A stretch of DNA of 64,000 bases from Saccharomyces mikatae IFO 1815 (lineage: Eukaryota; Ascomycota; Saccharomycetes; Saccharomycetales; Saccharomycetaceae). Below the pieces are notes generated by a model, which searched no databases, was not told the DNA's origin, and saw nothing but the letters and a program-made list of their open reading frames with translations. The DNA lies in contig NC_079267.1 in assembly GCF_947241705.1 (NCBI RefSeq), positions 1,040,772 to 1,104,771 on the forward strand. Reading direction: 5' to 3'. How positions within the stretch are numbered: the stretch's first letter is position 1; every line of letters begins with the position of its first letter. Made by a program: the position numbers and the translations under genes. Shown piece by piece: positions 42,686 to 52,400 of the stretch.

Positions 42686-43870
42686 ATGGATTATACAGCA
42701 TTGAAGGTAGCCATAGGCTGTATAGCAGTTCGTTTGGCTGTGAGCAGCCTTTTCCCCTCTCTACAACAACAATTGGACCAGTCCGTAGAATTTTCAACTC
42801 CCGTAACCTCCTTTAGGTCATTACAGGAAGGTATATACTTACTGCGGAACAATATTCAAGTATACAATCACGGGGTTGTCCACCATCCTCCAATTTTAGT
42901 TTTCTTTTTATGTCTATTCAATTCCGACACGTTAGTTTCCCTCATATACGCTTTAATTGATGGGTTGATTGCGTACCAGCTAACGGAGGTGACAAAAGTT
43001 TTCAAGAACTTAAAGGTGAAAAGTTGGCTACCGGGGGTCCTCTATGCTGTTAACCCTTTAGTTCTTTTATCGTGCATTAGTCGTTCATCAGTCATATTTA
43101 CAAATTTTGCCATTTCCTCGTCATTATATTGCATATTAGTCGACGGTAACGTCATTTTATCCTCTGTTATGATTACCGTATCAGGATACTTGTCACTGTA
43201 CCCTATTCTGCTATTGATTCCTCTATTAGGTATGCTTAAGAATTGGCGACAAAGAATGTTCTCTGTCGTCACTTCCATATTATCTTTAAGCATTCTGTTA
43301 TTATTTAGCTACAATATTTTAGGCAGCAAAAGTTGGTCTTTCTTGACGCAAGTGTATGGATCTATTATAAACTTCGAGAAGGTTTTCCCAAATTTAGGTT
43401 TATGGTGGTACTTTTTCATTGAAATGTTCGACACCTTCATACCATTCTTTAAAGCTGTATTCAATATTTTTATTGCTGCATTCATAACACCATTTGCTGT
43501 GCGCTATCATAAGCAGCCTTTTTATGCATTTATCTTGTGTATTGGATGGATTGCTTTAACAAAACCATATCCCTCCTTGGGCGATGCTGGTTTTTTCTTC
43601 AGTTTCTTACCTTTCTTCACCCCTCTATTTGGCTATTTAAGGTATCCTATTATATCTGCATTACTCTTTTTACACGCAATTGTTTTGGCTCCGATTTTCT
43701 ATCACCTATGGGTTGTTTTAGGATCAGGGAACAGTAACTTTTTCTATGCTATTTCCCTTGTTTATGCTCTGGCTATAGCATCTATTTTGGTTGACCTGAA
43801 CTGGGCAATGCTGAGAATTGAATATGACAACGGTGTACCCAATATCAAATTGAAAGTAACACAAATCTAA
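42686..43870 (+). CDS. GAB1: GAB1, GPI transamidase subunit (PIG-U)
   Basis: 394 codons, the S. cerevisiae length. Strongly hydrophobic, with about eight or more membrane spans from the N-terminus (LKVAIGCIAVRLAVSSLF) to the end, interrupted by short polar loops. Known role: ER-membrane subunit of the GPI transamidase (with Gaa1, Gpi8, Gpi16, Gpi17), which attaches GPI anchors to proteins. Essential in S. cerevisiae. The high conservation fits that. Confidence 0.95.
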   Translation: MDYTALKVAIGCIAVRLAVSSLFPSLQQQLDQSVEFSTPVTSFRSLQEGIYLLRNNIQVYNHGVVHHPPILVFFLCLFNSDTLVSLIYALIDGLIAYQLTEVTKVFKNLKVKSWLPGVLYAVNPLVLLSCISRSSVIFTNFAISSSLYCILVDGNVILSSVMITVSGYLSLYPILLLIPLLGMLKNWRQRMFSVVTSILSLSILLLFSYNILGSKSWSFLTQVYGSIINFEKVFPNLGLWWYFFIEMFDTFIPFFKAVFNIFIAAFITPFAVRYHKQPFYAFILCIGWIALTKPYPSLGDAGFFFSFLPFFTPLFGYLRYPIISALLFLHAIVLAPIFYHLWVVLGSGNSNFFYAISLVYALAIASILVDLNWAMLRIEYDNGVPNIKLKVTQI

Positions 43871-44788
43871 CTATTTTTCTTCTATAGATGTAGATAGACT
43901 AAAAAATAATACTTTTATAATATCATCACGCCTGAACTTATCCCCCATCATACTTATAAATTATAACTGGGTTTCTCTTCGCTAAAAGTAAAAAAACTGG
44001 AATTAAAAAGCATGAATAACCAAATTAAAATCCCCATTGAATGATTACTATGATCATTCTTTTTATCAATATTTACTTGAAAGGAGGTTTATCGGAAGGA
44101 AAACCAATACATCAGAAAAAAGAGAAATTGTATCATTATTCAACTTTTCAGTAATACTTTTACATGTTATGAGAAGATATAGAGCGGCGAACTAATCACG
44201 TAACTGTGAGTACTTATAATTTACTACTAACTTTCCTAAAGTTTGCGTGGTCGGAAAAATACGATATGGCCTAGTCAAGGAATATTATTTAAAGATTCAT
44301 GCACATTTCGTAGAAGTTCTAGTTTATCTAATATTCAAGCTTCTATATTAGCTGGTTTTTCACCTCGAGGAAAAGGCGTGCTATACATGCAATAAAATGC
44401 GATACAGCGGTCCAGAAACTGATTGCACCATCCTCATAGAAAAAGCAGTCTTCTGAAATGTTTATTCAAACATTATTAGAACGTCTTCAATTTTACTGGG
44501 ACGCTTGTAAATGAAATTGGAATATAATTTTATGCACTCAGTACCTATGGTTCAATCAATAGGTGGCAATTAAATCATAACTTCGTTTGCTGATTTTGCA
44601 TTCTCCATGAACGTGCGAGTAGGACTACTTAATGACAAACTGAAAAATGGGCTATGACGTTTCCAACATTCCTATTGACTTGTTTTACAAAGGGTAACAA
44701 GGCGAGAACGTTTACACCAGGAAACAGAGTTTAATATACCTATATGTAGTAAGCTATATATACATAAAAGAATTTGCTGACTGATTAC
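43871..44788. other. GAB1-YLR460C convergent region, nothing recognised
   Basis: 918 bp between convergent genes, long for a convergent gap. No ORF of note, LTR or tRNA seen. The sequence is AT-rich throughout and may hold a decayed element. It marks the start of the transition to subtelomeric sequence. Confidence 0.5.
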
Positions 44789-45919
44789 TTAGTTTAGCAC
44801 GGCAACTAGTTTTTCACCGGAGTTCTTACCATATTTAATGTCTTCTAGGATAAGAGGGACGTCAGAAAGCCCGTTCTTATAGATTTTTACTGGAATATGG
44901 TGAATTTGCCCATCATTGATCTTTGGATTGATAAATTTGACGAATTTGGTGGCAGCTCTTCTGGCTTCTGGGTCAGCCGGGAAAGTAATGCCTCCAAATG
45001 GTACATCATGGCCACCTATTGAATACAGTCTTGTTCTGTCAACAGTGACATTTTGCCTCCTGTTTTCCTTTTTGACGTTTTCTTCTGTCAAATTAGTTAA
45101 TTCGACAACAGTAGCATCCAGTTTATCGGCCGCACATTTGTACACTTGTTGAAGCGTATCTTGATTGGCAACACAATCGACCAAATACGGGATGTTGTTG
45201 TACTTGTTTTTAATTTGTTCTACCACATCAATATCATGATAATCAAATAATTCATCGGCACCATATTCTTTCAATAGTCCTTCGTGTTTCCGAGAAGCGA
45301 CAACAATGATCTTGGTGAAGCCATTCAATTTATTCGCTAATTGGATGAGTAACTGGCCTACTGAGGTTGCACCACCCCATAATAAGATGGGTCCGTTTCT
45401 TTGTGGAGTGGATGGCTCCCATTCCAAGTTCAAACCTAAATTATAAGTCAACACCAAACCGGCTGTGGTCAGTGATACTGGGATAGTGGCTGCGCCTTCC
45501 AAAGACCTGATAGGGCCGGCAGGTAGAATATCCTCACCCAACAATTTGAGCTCATTGGGTGATTTGTAGGAAACCGCAGTTGAAATAGCAGAATATTCAG
45601 CAAAAGCACCATTGGAAGGAAATCTAACGGACGATCCGTGGATAAACCCATAAATATAATCACCAACAGAAAAATCTTTAGGATCAACGGCCGGGCCCAA
45701 TTTAACAATTTGGCCAGCAGCGTCACATCCCAAAATAGATCCTTGGGGGCCAACCTTGTAGTCAATGTGCGCCCAATCAGTTGGATTACCAGCAACAGCA
45801 AGCGTCTTGATCAAAACAAATCCTTCTTCCAATTCAGGAACGGGAATGTTTTCTTTGACAACTGCTTTGCTATTTTCAATGACGACGGCCTTCATGGTTT
45901 CTGGAATTGTGATTGACAT
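44789..45919 (-). CDS. YLR460C orthologue, zinc-free quinone-oxidoreductase-like MDR protein
   Basis: 376 codons, the S. cerevisiae length. Medium-chain dehydrogenase/reductase family: an N-terminal GroES-like domain (about 1-150, AGNPTDWAHIDYKVGPQGSI) with no zinc ligand set, a Rossmann NADPH-binding domain with GGATSVGQ at about residue 178, and a C-terminal return to the GroES-like domain. It belongs to the YNL134C/YCR102C group of NADPH-dependent reductases. Physiological substrate unknown; YNL134C acts on furfural-type aldehydes. A Yap1-type site upstream suggests stress induction. It is the last intact single-copy-type gene before the degenerate subtelomere. Confidence 0.92.
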   Translation of the reverse strand: MSITIPETMKAVVIENSKAVVKENIPVPELEEGFVLIKTLAVAGNPTDWAHIDYKVGPQGSILGCDAAGQIVKLGPAVDPKDFSVGDYIYGFIHGSSVRFPSNGAFAEYSAISTAVSYKSPNELKLLGEDILPAGPIRSLEGAATIPVSLTTAGLVLTYNLGLNLEWEPSTPQRNGPILLWGGATSVGQLLIQLANKLNGFTKIIVVASRKHEGLLKEYGADELFDYHDIDVVEQIKNKYNNIPYLVDCVANQDTLQQVYKCAADKLDATVVELTNLTEENVKKENRRQNVTVDRTRLYSIGGHDVPFGGITFPADPEARRAATKFVKFINPKINDGQIHHIPVKIYKNGLSDVPLILEDIKYGKNSGEKLVAVLN

Positions 45920-46379
45920 GTCTGTAGGTTATATGTACTTGATATTTTATACTCAGCTTACCATTTCATAAAATGTAAATTAGGAAGATTTAAGCTAGGT
46001 AAAACAGAAAAAGACTTGCCCGCTTTATAAGAACTTTTCTCGGTATTTGCTGAGACAACAATTAATCATATCATTTCACATGGTTGGTTCACACTTAGTA
46101 ATATCACTCTTTGGGATACGATGCGATGCTCATATGAATGATTTTCTATGTGCTAAACGTCCCTCTGGACGGAGCCGTGCAACAACCATAGCGGACCCGA
46201 GCCATCTTAGTCAGCTGGGGCAGGAGCTGCTGTCATAATATAATCTGCAAATGTTTTCTTGCAATTTTCCATGGCAGTGGAAAGTTTAACACGTTTATTG
46301 TTTTATTCTTTTCTCGTATATTCTTTTCTCGTATATTCCATCCTGGGAAACATTTCAACAGAATGAACGCCTATTAATT
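45920..46379. other. YLR460C promoter and junction with subtelomeric sequence
   Basis: 460 bp. It contains the YLR460C promoter with a TTAGTAA motif, then a direct repeat TATTCTTTTCTCG (about 46307-46333), and ends abruptly where PAU-like coding sequence begins without its 5' half. The junction at about 46377-46380 probably marks an old rearrangement. Confidence 0.55.
46095..46101. promoter_or_regulatory. Yap1-type site upstream of YLR460C
   Basis: TTAGTAA is the reverse complement of the Yap1 response element TTACTAA, about 175 bp upstream of the YLR460C start. Sequence match only. Confidence 0.4.
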
Positions 46380-46565
46380 GAAACCTACTCAGTTGAAGTT
46401 GCTGAAGCTGCTTTCAACTACAGTGACTTCACCACCATGTTAACCGGTCTTTCTCCAGACCAAGTCACTAGAATGATCACCGGTGTCCCATGGTACTCGA
46501 GCAGATTAGAGCCAGCCATCGCTAGTGCCCTATCCAAAGACGGTATCTACACTATTGCAAACTAG
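46380..46565 (+). pseudogene. PAU (seripauperin) gene relic, 5' half missing
   Basis: 61 codons plus a TAG stop encode the conserved C-terminal half of a PAU/TIR-family protein ([20 protein letters not shown], then [13 protein letters not shown] and a KDGIYTIAN end). The N-terminal signal peptide and first half are absent: sequence before 46380 is unrelated and has no in-frame ATG. In S. cerevisiae, PAU4 (YLR461W) occupies this place. The coding part is undamaged, so the truncation looks recent or was caused by an ectopic recombination breakpoint. Function lost. Confidence 0.9.
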
Positions 46566-47012
46566 GGACGAGCGCCTTTACGAATGAAAACCATAGACAG
46601 TGAAAAGTAACGAAAAATAAGAAAAGAATGCTCTTTTGGTGATATAAATACAGCTGACTATCAATACATGTATATTAATATTACAAACCCATTTGATCAG
46701 TGACGGTATTCGTGAACCATTAAGTTGAGAACGATTAACGCAGAAAAAAAAAATTCTTTTGGGCTAACTTTTCAAAGAAAAGAGCTGACAGTAAGGAGGT
46801 AACGTGTCATAAGCTTAAGAGGAATATAAGAGTCCGAAACATTTGGCTTCATACTCTTCTGCTTCTCCCATATAAGAGGTCCCTTTTTTTATGCCGTCGG
46901 CCGGAGCCGTTTTACATGCGTCACTTTTAAGATTAACGTTGTAGATCAAGGAAGGGGCTATACAAGTTGCTTGTCATAGCAATAGAACATTAATCTCTTG
47001 TCTTATAAATAT
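46566..47012. other. Sequence between PAU relic and delta LTR
   Basis: 447 bp, AT-rich. The first part is the PAU 3' flank. No ORF, RNA gene or LTR recognised. Confidence 0.5.
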
Positions 47013-47322
47013 TGTTGAAATGAAAATCAACTACCGTCTATCAACTTGAAGTCTTACTATAAGTATATGATCATATACGGTGTTAGAAGATGTCATAAGT
47101 CATGAGAAGCTGAAATGCAAGGATTGATAATGTAATAGGATAATGACTGACAACAAAAAAAAGGAAAGAACATAAAGTAATATTATTATGTAAAATTATC
47201 GATTCCCTTTTGTGGATTTTAAAATCCTCGAGGAGAACTTCTAGTATATTCTGTATACTTAATAATATTGCCTTTATCAATAATGGAATCCCAACAATTA
47301 TCTCAAAATTCACCCAATATCA
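47013..47322 (+). mobile_element. Ty1/Ty2-type delta solo LTR (degenerate)
   Basis: Begins TGTTGAAATGAAAATCAACT and contains the delta landmarks ATACGGTGTTAGAAGATG, GAAGCTGAAATGCAAGGATT, CTCGAGGAGAACTTCTAGTA and TGGAATCCCAACAATTATCT, ending near CACCCAATATCA. About 310 bp with small internal changes. The flanks (AATAT and CGAAT) do not match, so no target duplication remains: an old insertion. Confidence 0.92.
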
Positions 47323-47739
47323 CGAATCATATATCTATTTTATACGTAATTATAACTTAATAGAAACAAAACACCAAAATTGAGTTTTTGCAAAAGATCC
47401 TTCACGTTTTTCATGTACTTCCCCCAGATACCACTGAGAAATATGTCCTTCAAAGCCCTACTGACATCATCTAGGATGAACATGTTTGAACAGCAATTTA
47501 TTAGAAAGCAGGAGAGCCGTTTTCAGCAAACGTCTGATTGATATATGGGGAAAATCAGAGAAATATTGCCCGTACTGTGCATTTCCTTAAACTTTACGGT
47601 ACAAAAGTCTAAAAAGATTCATCCATGATCTGTTACTTAAATCAGCGTGTACGTTCCATCAGTAGTTTTTAATTGGCACAGTGTAGTCACTGAAAGTCGA
47701 AGTAATATTTTTAAGTAGGGCAATATCTATTATTAACCT
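47323..47739. other. Region between delta LTR and cysteine-rich pseudogene
   Basis: 417 bp. A minus-strand frame of 47 residues with ATG (47340-47483) reads like real protein (FLSGIWGKYMKNVKDLLQKL), but I recognise no family. It may be a gene fragment or chance. Confidence 0.4.
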
Positions 47740-48455
47740 TTATAAAGGTGACATAACGTATACATCAAACATCCCTTCAAATTTAATATTTTGATATGGC
47801 AAACAAAAAGCATTTTTGGGATGACAGTGAAGTAAATAGTCCATCCAACATGACCATCTACAACCACCAGCATCCATTGCATAATGATACTCATAACCTG
47901 CTCTAGTCATTACAGGGTAACGTCCACAATGACCACAAGCGCTCGCAATTTCCAAGCAGTGTCTAACCTCACCACAGGGTTCATTGTAACAGTCAGACTC
48001 CTCATCTCGAGAATACAAATCCCCAATGTCAGTGGTAGATGCATTTAAAGATGATTATTCTATGCGCTGAACAAGATATTCCTTGACAGGACCCTCTAAA
48101 TTATTCTCTCTGACAAATGAACAATAATCGACGCTGGAATTATAGGCATACTTAGTCAGGTTACCGTTCACTTCATTAGTAACTAAAGTGTCATTTTTAG
48201 GTGTGACCTCAATCGTAGCATTGTCACGTTGAAATTGATAAGCCATGAACTCTCCAATATCAAAGATACCAGTCCAAATGGAGAAATCATTCTCAGCATC
48301 CGGATGATGATACAAGGAATGGCTCAACAACCAGCACTGCTGGTTGTTATCAGTAAAATTTGGTCTACCTTCAAGGCACTTAAATTAAAAAAGGCATCTG
48401 TCTCCGCAGCTAAAGCTGCCCAGATCAAACTAATGGAAATAATGATAGCGCGCAT
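47740..48455 (-). pseudogene. Broken gene for a small secreted cysteine-rich protein (killer-toxin-like appearance)
   Basis: An ATG at 48455 begins a hydrophobic signal-peptide-like segment that soon runs into a stop. The main frame (48330-48055) is entered only by a frame change near the T6/A6 run around 48390. It then meets a single in-frame TAA (48057-48055) and continues, still in frame, to 47740. The downstream part has many Cys, Trp and Tyr residues, and the middle has several N-glycosylation sequons. Length (about 230 residues), signal peptide and cysteine pattern recall the chromosomal killer-toxin-like families of Saccharomyces subtelomeres, but I cannot assign a family. Two lesions make it inactive. 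Confidence 0.6.
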
Positions 48456-49249
48456 GTTCTGACTGAATTGAAAGAAACATTCTATTATTGTCCGATTTCT
48501 GAGATACTAATAGAAAAAAACTGTTATACCTAAACACAACCACATTTATGTACTTGTTTGTAAGCAATTAATCGAAAGCAACAAAGCATACACAAGGAAA
48601 AATTCAATCCCGTTGGAGGATAAAGTTTCTTGCTACTTGCTCTAAACCGAGTTAGTATAATAGAAATTGCAGCCACCACTACCAGATGTCACATGATGGT
48701 GTCCTGAGAAACGGCCATAACCGTATAATCGAACTTTGCATTAGTTACTAAATAGGAATTTCTTTAATGTGTATCTCCTGGCAGCTGCCACTTTGATTTA
48801 ACATAGTTTCTGCCGGCGCTATCTAAACATAAGCATCCGCAACTAGCCGGCCTCCTGCCGCGTATTCAAGAAGGAAAATGGTAATTGAACACAAAAAGGA
48901 GTAAAGAAGATTAATTTTTTTATAGTAGAAAAGGCTACCAAAAAATTACGAATGTGTGTGATGATGAGTACGATGTACAATATTATAACTAACATTTAGT
49001 ATATAGGTACGTCGTACATCATCAATGTGCTAAACGTACCTAAAGTTTATTCCCTGAACCATGCGCTACTAAGTTTTTCAAGGATCGGCTACTCATAACC
49101 TGAATATGATGCTTGCTTTTAATGATATGAAGTTTGGTTGACGTGAGGATGATTAATGCCTGTGGCTCGACGCGGAGGGTTTTAATGGCGCACCAAATTT
49201 ACATAACGTGATCAATGAATGCTCCTAACCACATGTCGTGAATATAATG
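48456..49249. other. Subtelomeric sequence without recognised genes
   Basis: 794 bp with many short frames, none convincing. It includes the presumed promoter of the cysteine-rich pseudogene and a GC-richer patch (about 48810-48860, GCCGGCCTCCTGCCGCG). Confidence 0.5.
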
Positions 49250-49661
49250 TGTTGGAACAAGTGGTAATGAATATGAGTCGCTATGGTCGCAATCTAAATG
49301 CCCATATAGTATATTAATGTACACCTCCTATACGTTTAAGATGAAGTAGATAATTCACCTTAACTTTAAATTTAATTTTTTCAGAGTGATTGCACCTATT
49401 GCAGAAGAAATGTTAAACGAGAAGCGCAGACAATACTGAAGCTGAGTTAAAGATCTATTAGTTGAGTATGATATAGTAGTTCTATATATGAGGAATATGA
49501 GTCGTCACGTCAATGTATAGTGACTACCGGAATCACTATTATATTGATCATAGTTAATAGTGAATCAATTGGCGTGTGTTTTATAAACCTCTCTTATATA
49601 GCATAAGAAGAATCCATACTTATTCTTCATTATTACTATTTTTAACCTCTAATTATCATCA
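49250..49661 (+). mobile_element. Ty4 tau-type solo LTR with intact target duplication
   Basis: Starts TGTTGGAACAAG and ends AATTATCATCA. It contains tau landmarks (TTAAACGAGAAGC, CAGACAATACTGAAGCTGAG, GTATGATATAGTAGTTCTAT, GCGTGTGTTTTATAAACCTC). It is flanked on both sides by TAATG (49245-49249 and 49662-49666), a perfect 5-bp target-site duplication. At 412 bp it is longer than the usual 371-bp tau, with extra AT-rich sequence around 49343-49385. Confidence 0.9.
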
Positions 49662-50986
49662 TAATGTGATTAACTGCGCCGCTCACTTCTTCTTGCTCTA
49701 TAGTCCAACACTTGATGGTGCTGATGTAGTCGGGTGAGCCAGTATAGCAGTGAACCTCGAATGTTAATTTAGAGAAGTTAACCACAAATATGCGTTCATT
49801 TAGAACATCGTTCTCTAATCTCAAAGAAGAAGTTGTTCTTCTGGCCTAGTACGGATTTACCTACTTTAAAAAAGATCAAGGCTAGTTTTTCATTATTACA
49901 TTGCCATTAGATGAGTGGAAAAATTTACTCCATAGAGACTACCTTACCAAGAATATAGGTAGCAAAATGTTGTTTTTTATTGTACACACTTTTATACAAT
50001 TACCTTCCCATGAACTTTGTATTGATTAGAACTCTTTCTCCGGTTCTTTGAGTGGTTGGTAATTGTAGAAAATGGACGAAATGATTGTGGACTTTCACAG
50101 CCTGATTACCACCATAAAAGTGCTGCTGCTTCTACAAATACACTGCTATAAGGCGATAAGCTAAGATACCAAACATAGGAAGGCCACGTCGCGTTACTGA
50201 CGAATAGTATCTAATCATAGATGTTCATATTTGAAACGCCATTTGATGCACTGTGCACATTTTTCATGCCGGGTGAAATTTAAAGAAACCAGCTTTCATT
50301 TTGGCGATGAAATCATGATATAATCATCATAAGAAATTGTTATGTTTAGAATAGAAGAAAAATAATTAAATTTTAATGAGATTTATAAGCATCGCCTTAC
50401 CTTCTTGCGATTAAGGTAATTTTATAGAAATTAGAGCAGAAATTCAAAAGTTTCGTTCTATCGAGCCGTAGTCTTAGGTACAAAAATTTGATTTATAGTT
50501 TAGGCTACACAGCAAGCTCCTCCTTCAGCTGTTAGAGTATGTAGATGTTGTGGTCACTGATGGACATTGAGTCAGTGTAGCATTTGAGTGCGGCGGTAAA
50601 ACACTCACATTGGCAGCCACCGTATTGTGGAAGCTGCTTCAAGGCGCGTGATTGGAAAAAGGCAACAAGAATAGGGGGAAAGATTGCATAATGGGGGGTT
50701 ATCTGCTCCTCCTTGACGAGTATTGGTGGCGTTATTCTGCAGAGATATCATTCAATCTAGCTACTGCTTCCAGTAAATTTGATGACAGTACAAATGCTGT
50801 TTTAACGGTTTCAAAATTTACACCATTATTTGCGCACTGCGTATGAATAATCGTCTTACTTTGCTAGAATAATATCAATGTGCGATAGTAAAATGAATAT
50901 TTTTCTGACACCGTCGGACTTATTGAAATAGACAATAGCTGATTTTATATTGTGACGGTGAAAAAGTATAAGTAGCGGCGAAATGA
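49662..50986. other. Degenerate subtelomeric sequence
   Basis: 1,325 bp. A minus-strand frame abutting the tau LTR (about 49642-49850) encodes RIFVVNFSKLTFEVHCYTGS-type sequence that looks like real coding relic, but I cannot place it. A 64-codon plus-strand frame (50652-50846) is likewise unassigned. Otherwise nothing recognised. Confidence 0.45.
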
Positions 50987-51364
50987 TGCTGTTGTAGAAT
51001 TATCTTTCTATTTCGTGATGACAGATCTTCAAGTAAAGTGGTGGTAAACTTAGCTAATGTTTTAACCAACGCGACTGCAGCTACACTGAGCGCATGGTCT
51101 AATACAGTTCCCTTAGAGACATATTTTCATTTTGATGAGGCATCGGGATTTGGCGACTACTATTTGAATGTATCCGTAATCTGGATGAATGAAACCCTTT
51201 ATGAAACCAGAATTGTTCCAGCTATTATCAATGTCCGTGAATGGCTTGACGATATGGAGGCAAACGATCCTTCACCTAGTGTAACTAACCCATACGAAAC
51301 TTCAGGTTATCATGCCTTTTCAACAGTAGTACCTATTTTAATGGAAAATATGAAAGTGGTATAA
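50987..51364 (+). pseudogene. Start-less open fragment with N-glycosylation sites, family unknown
   Basis: The frame is open from 50987 to the TAA at 51364 but has no ATG near the front; the first usable codon is a GTG at 51038. The translation contains sequons (NAT, NVS, NET), aromatic-rich segments (TYFHFDEASGFGDYYLNVSV) and a REWLDDMEAND segment, suggesting part of a secreted or lumenal domain. I do not recognise the family. It is probably a gene fragment missing its 5' end, in keeping with the neighbouring relics. Confidence 0.4.
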
Positions 51365-52400
51365 ATTGCTGACAAAAGTGCATTGACTGTCGTAAAAGCA
51401 TTCACTGTTCTGGAATATACATGGTACGCAAGAGGTGTACAGCTAATGATAAGCGTACATAGGGCAAGAAGTGTCTCCCAAACTGAGGTCTATAGTACCA
51501 CAGGACGAAGCAACTTTTTATGCCATTATAAAAGACGTGCTTGAATTTTTATGTAGTTAGTTTCTAAAAGCTTTTTTAGTTGGGTTGAGAATAAGTAAAA
51601 TATTGTTCAAAAACATGTTCTTTATGTGCCCTCGTCCGTGGGAATTTTGGAATGATGTCAACGGCGTTAGAGTTTGTGAAAAATTCATGCTAAATTTAAC
51701 CCAAGTAATGCTTTTCTTTTGTTGTTAAAGCATGAAGTAATATTATATTATTATATGTAGTCATCTTAGCAAGTTGCATTAATACATTTTGAGTTGATGT
51801 GTTATATGATTCAGGTGATGATAATGAAGGCGGGTTACAAGAAGGCGCACTTTCATCATAGGTGATTAATATAGAGCCAATGTCCCGAGTTCATTAATTC
51901 AAGTAAATGTGTAATTATATGTTTAAAGTTTACCGTTCTGGGAAAAGAAACCTGATCTAGTTTAACTGACTGGCTATAGAAGTTTATTATCACATGAAAA
52001 AGCTGTGCTTGTCACTGTCATAGTGATGATCAGGTTGGTAGAAGTTAAATAATCGAATCATAATACGTATTTAAAAGAAATTGAATATTCTCCTGATAAG
52101 TAATATTGCTTAGTGTAATATTCTCTGCGCTGGAGGTATAGGCTGTCCAAGATCACCTATAGAATTGAAAGAAAATGCATTTAGATATCCTAGGATTATC
52201 TTCTAGGGTATACAATACATGAAAAGTCACAGACTCCAACAGAAGAGTAAAATGTAACCACGGCGTATTGTCTTCTATGATAGTCTGGAAATGATCTAAT
52301 AAAAGATTGGGAAAAAAATCATGATCATGTTTAAAGTTCAGACAGCAGAACTTTATTTTTCCCTTGTCCAATAAAATAGTTACAGGAAACTACTAAAATA
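51365..52400. other. Degenerate subtelomeric sequence
   Basis: 1,036 bp between the open fragment and the Ty pol relic. A 72-codon minus-strand frame (52153-52371) follows the integrase relic but does not look like Ty reverse transcriptase. Nothing else recognised. Confidence 0.45.
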
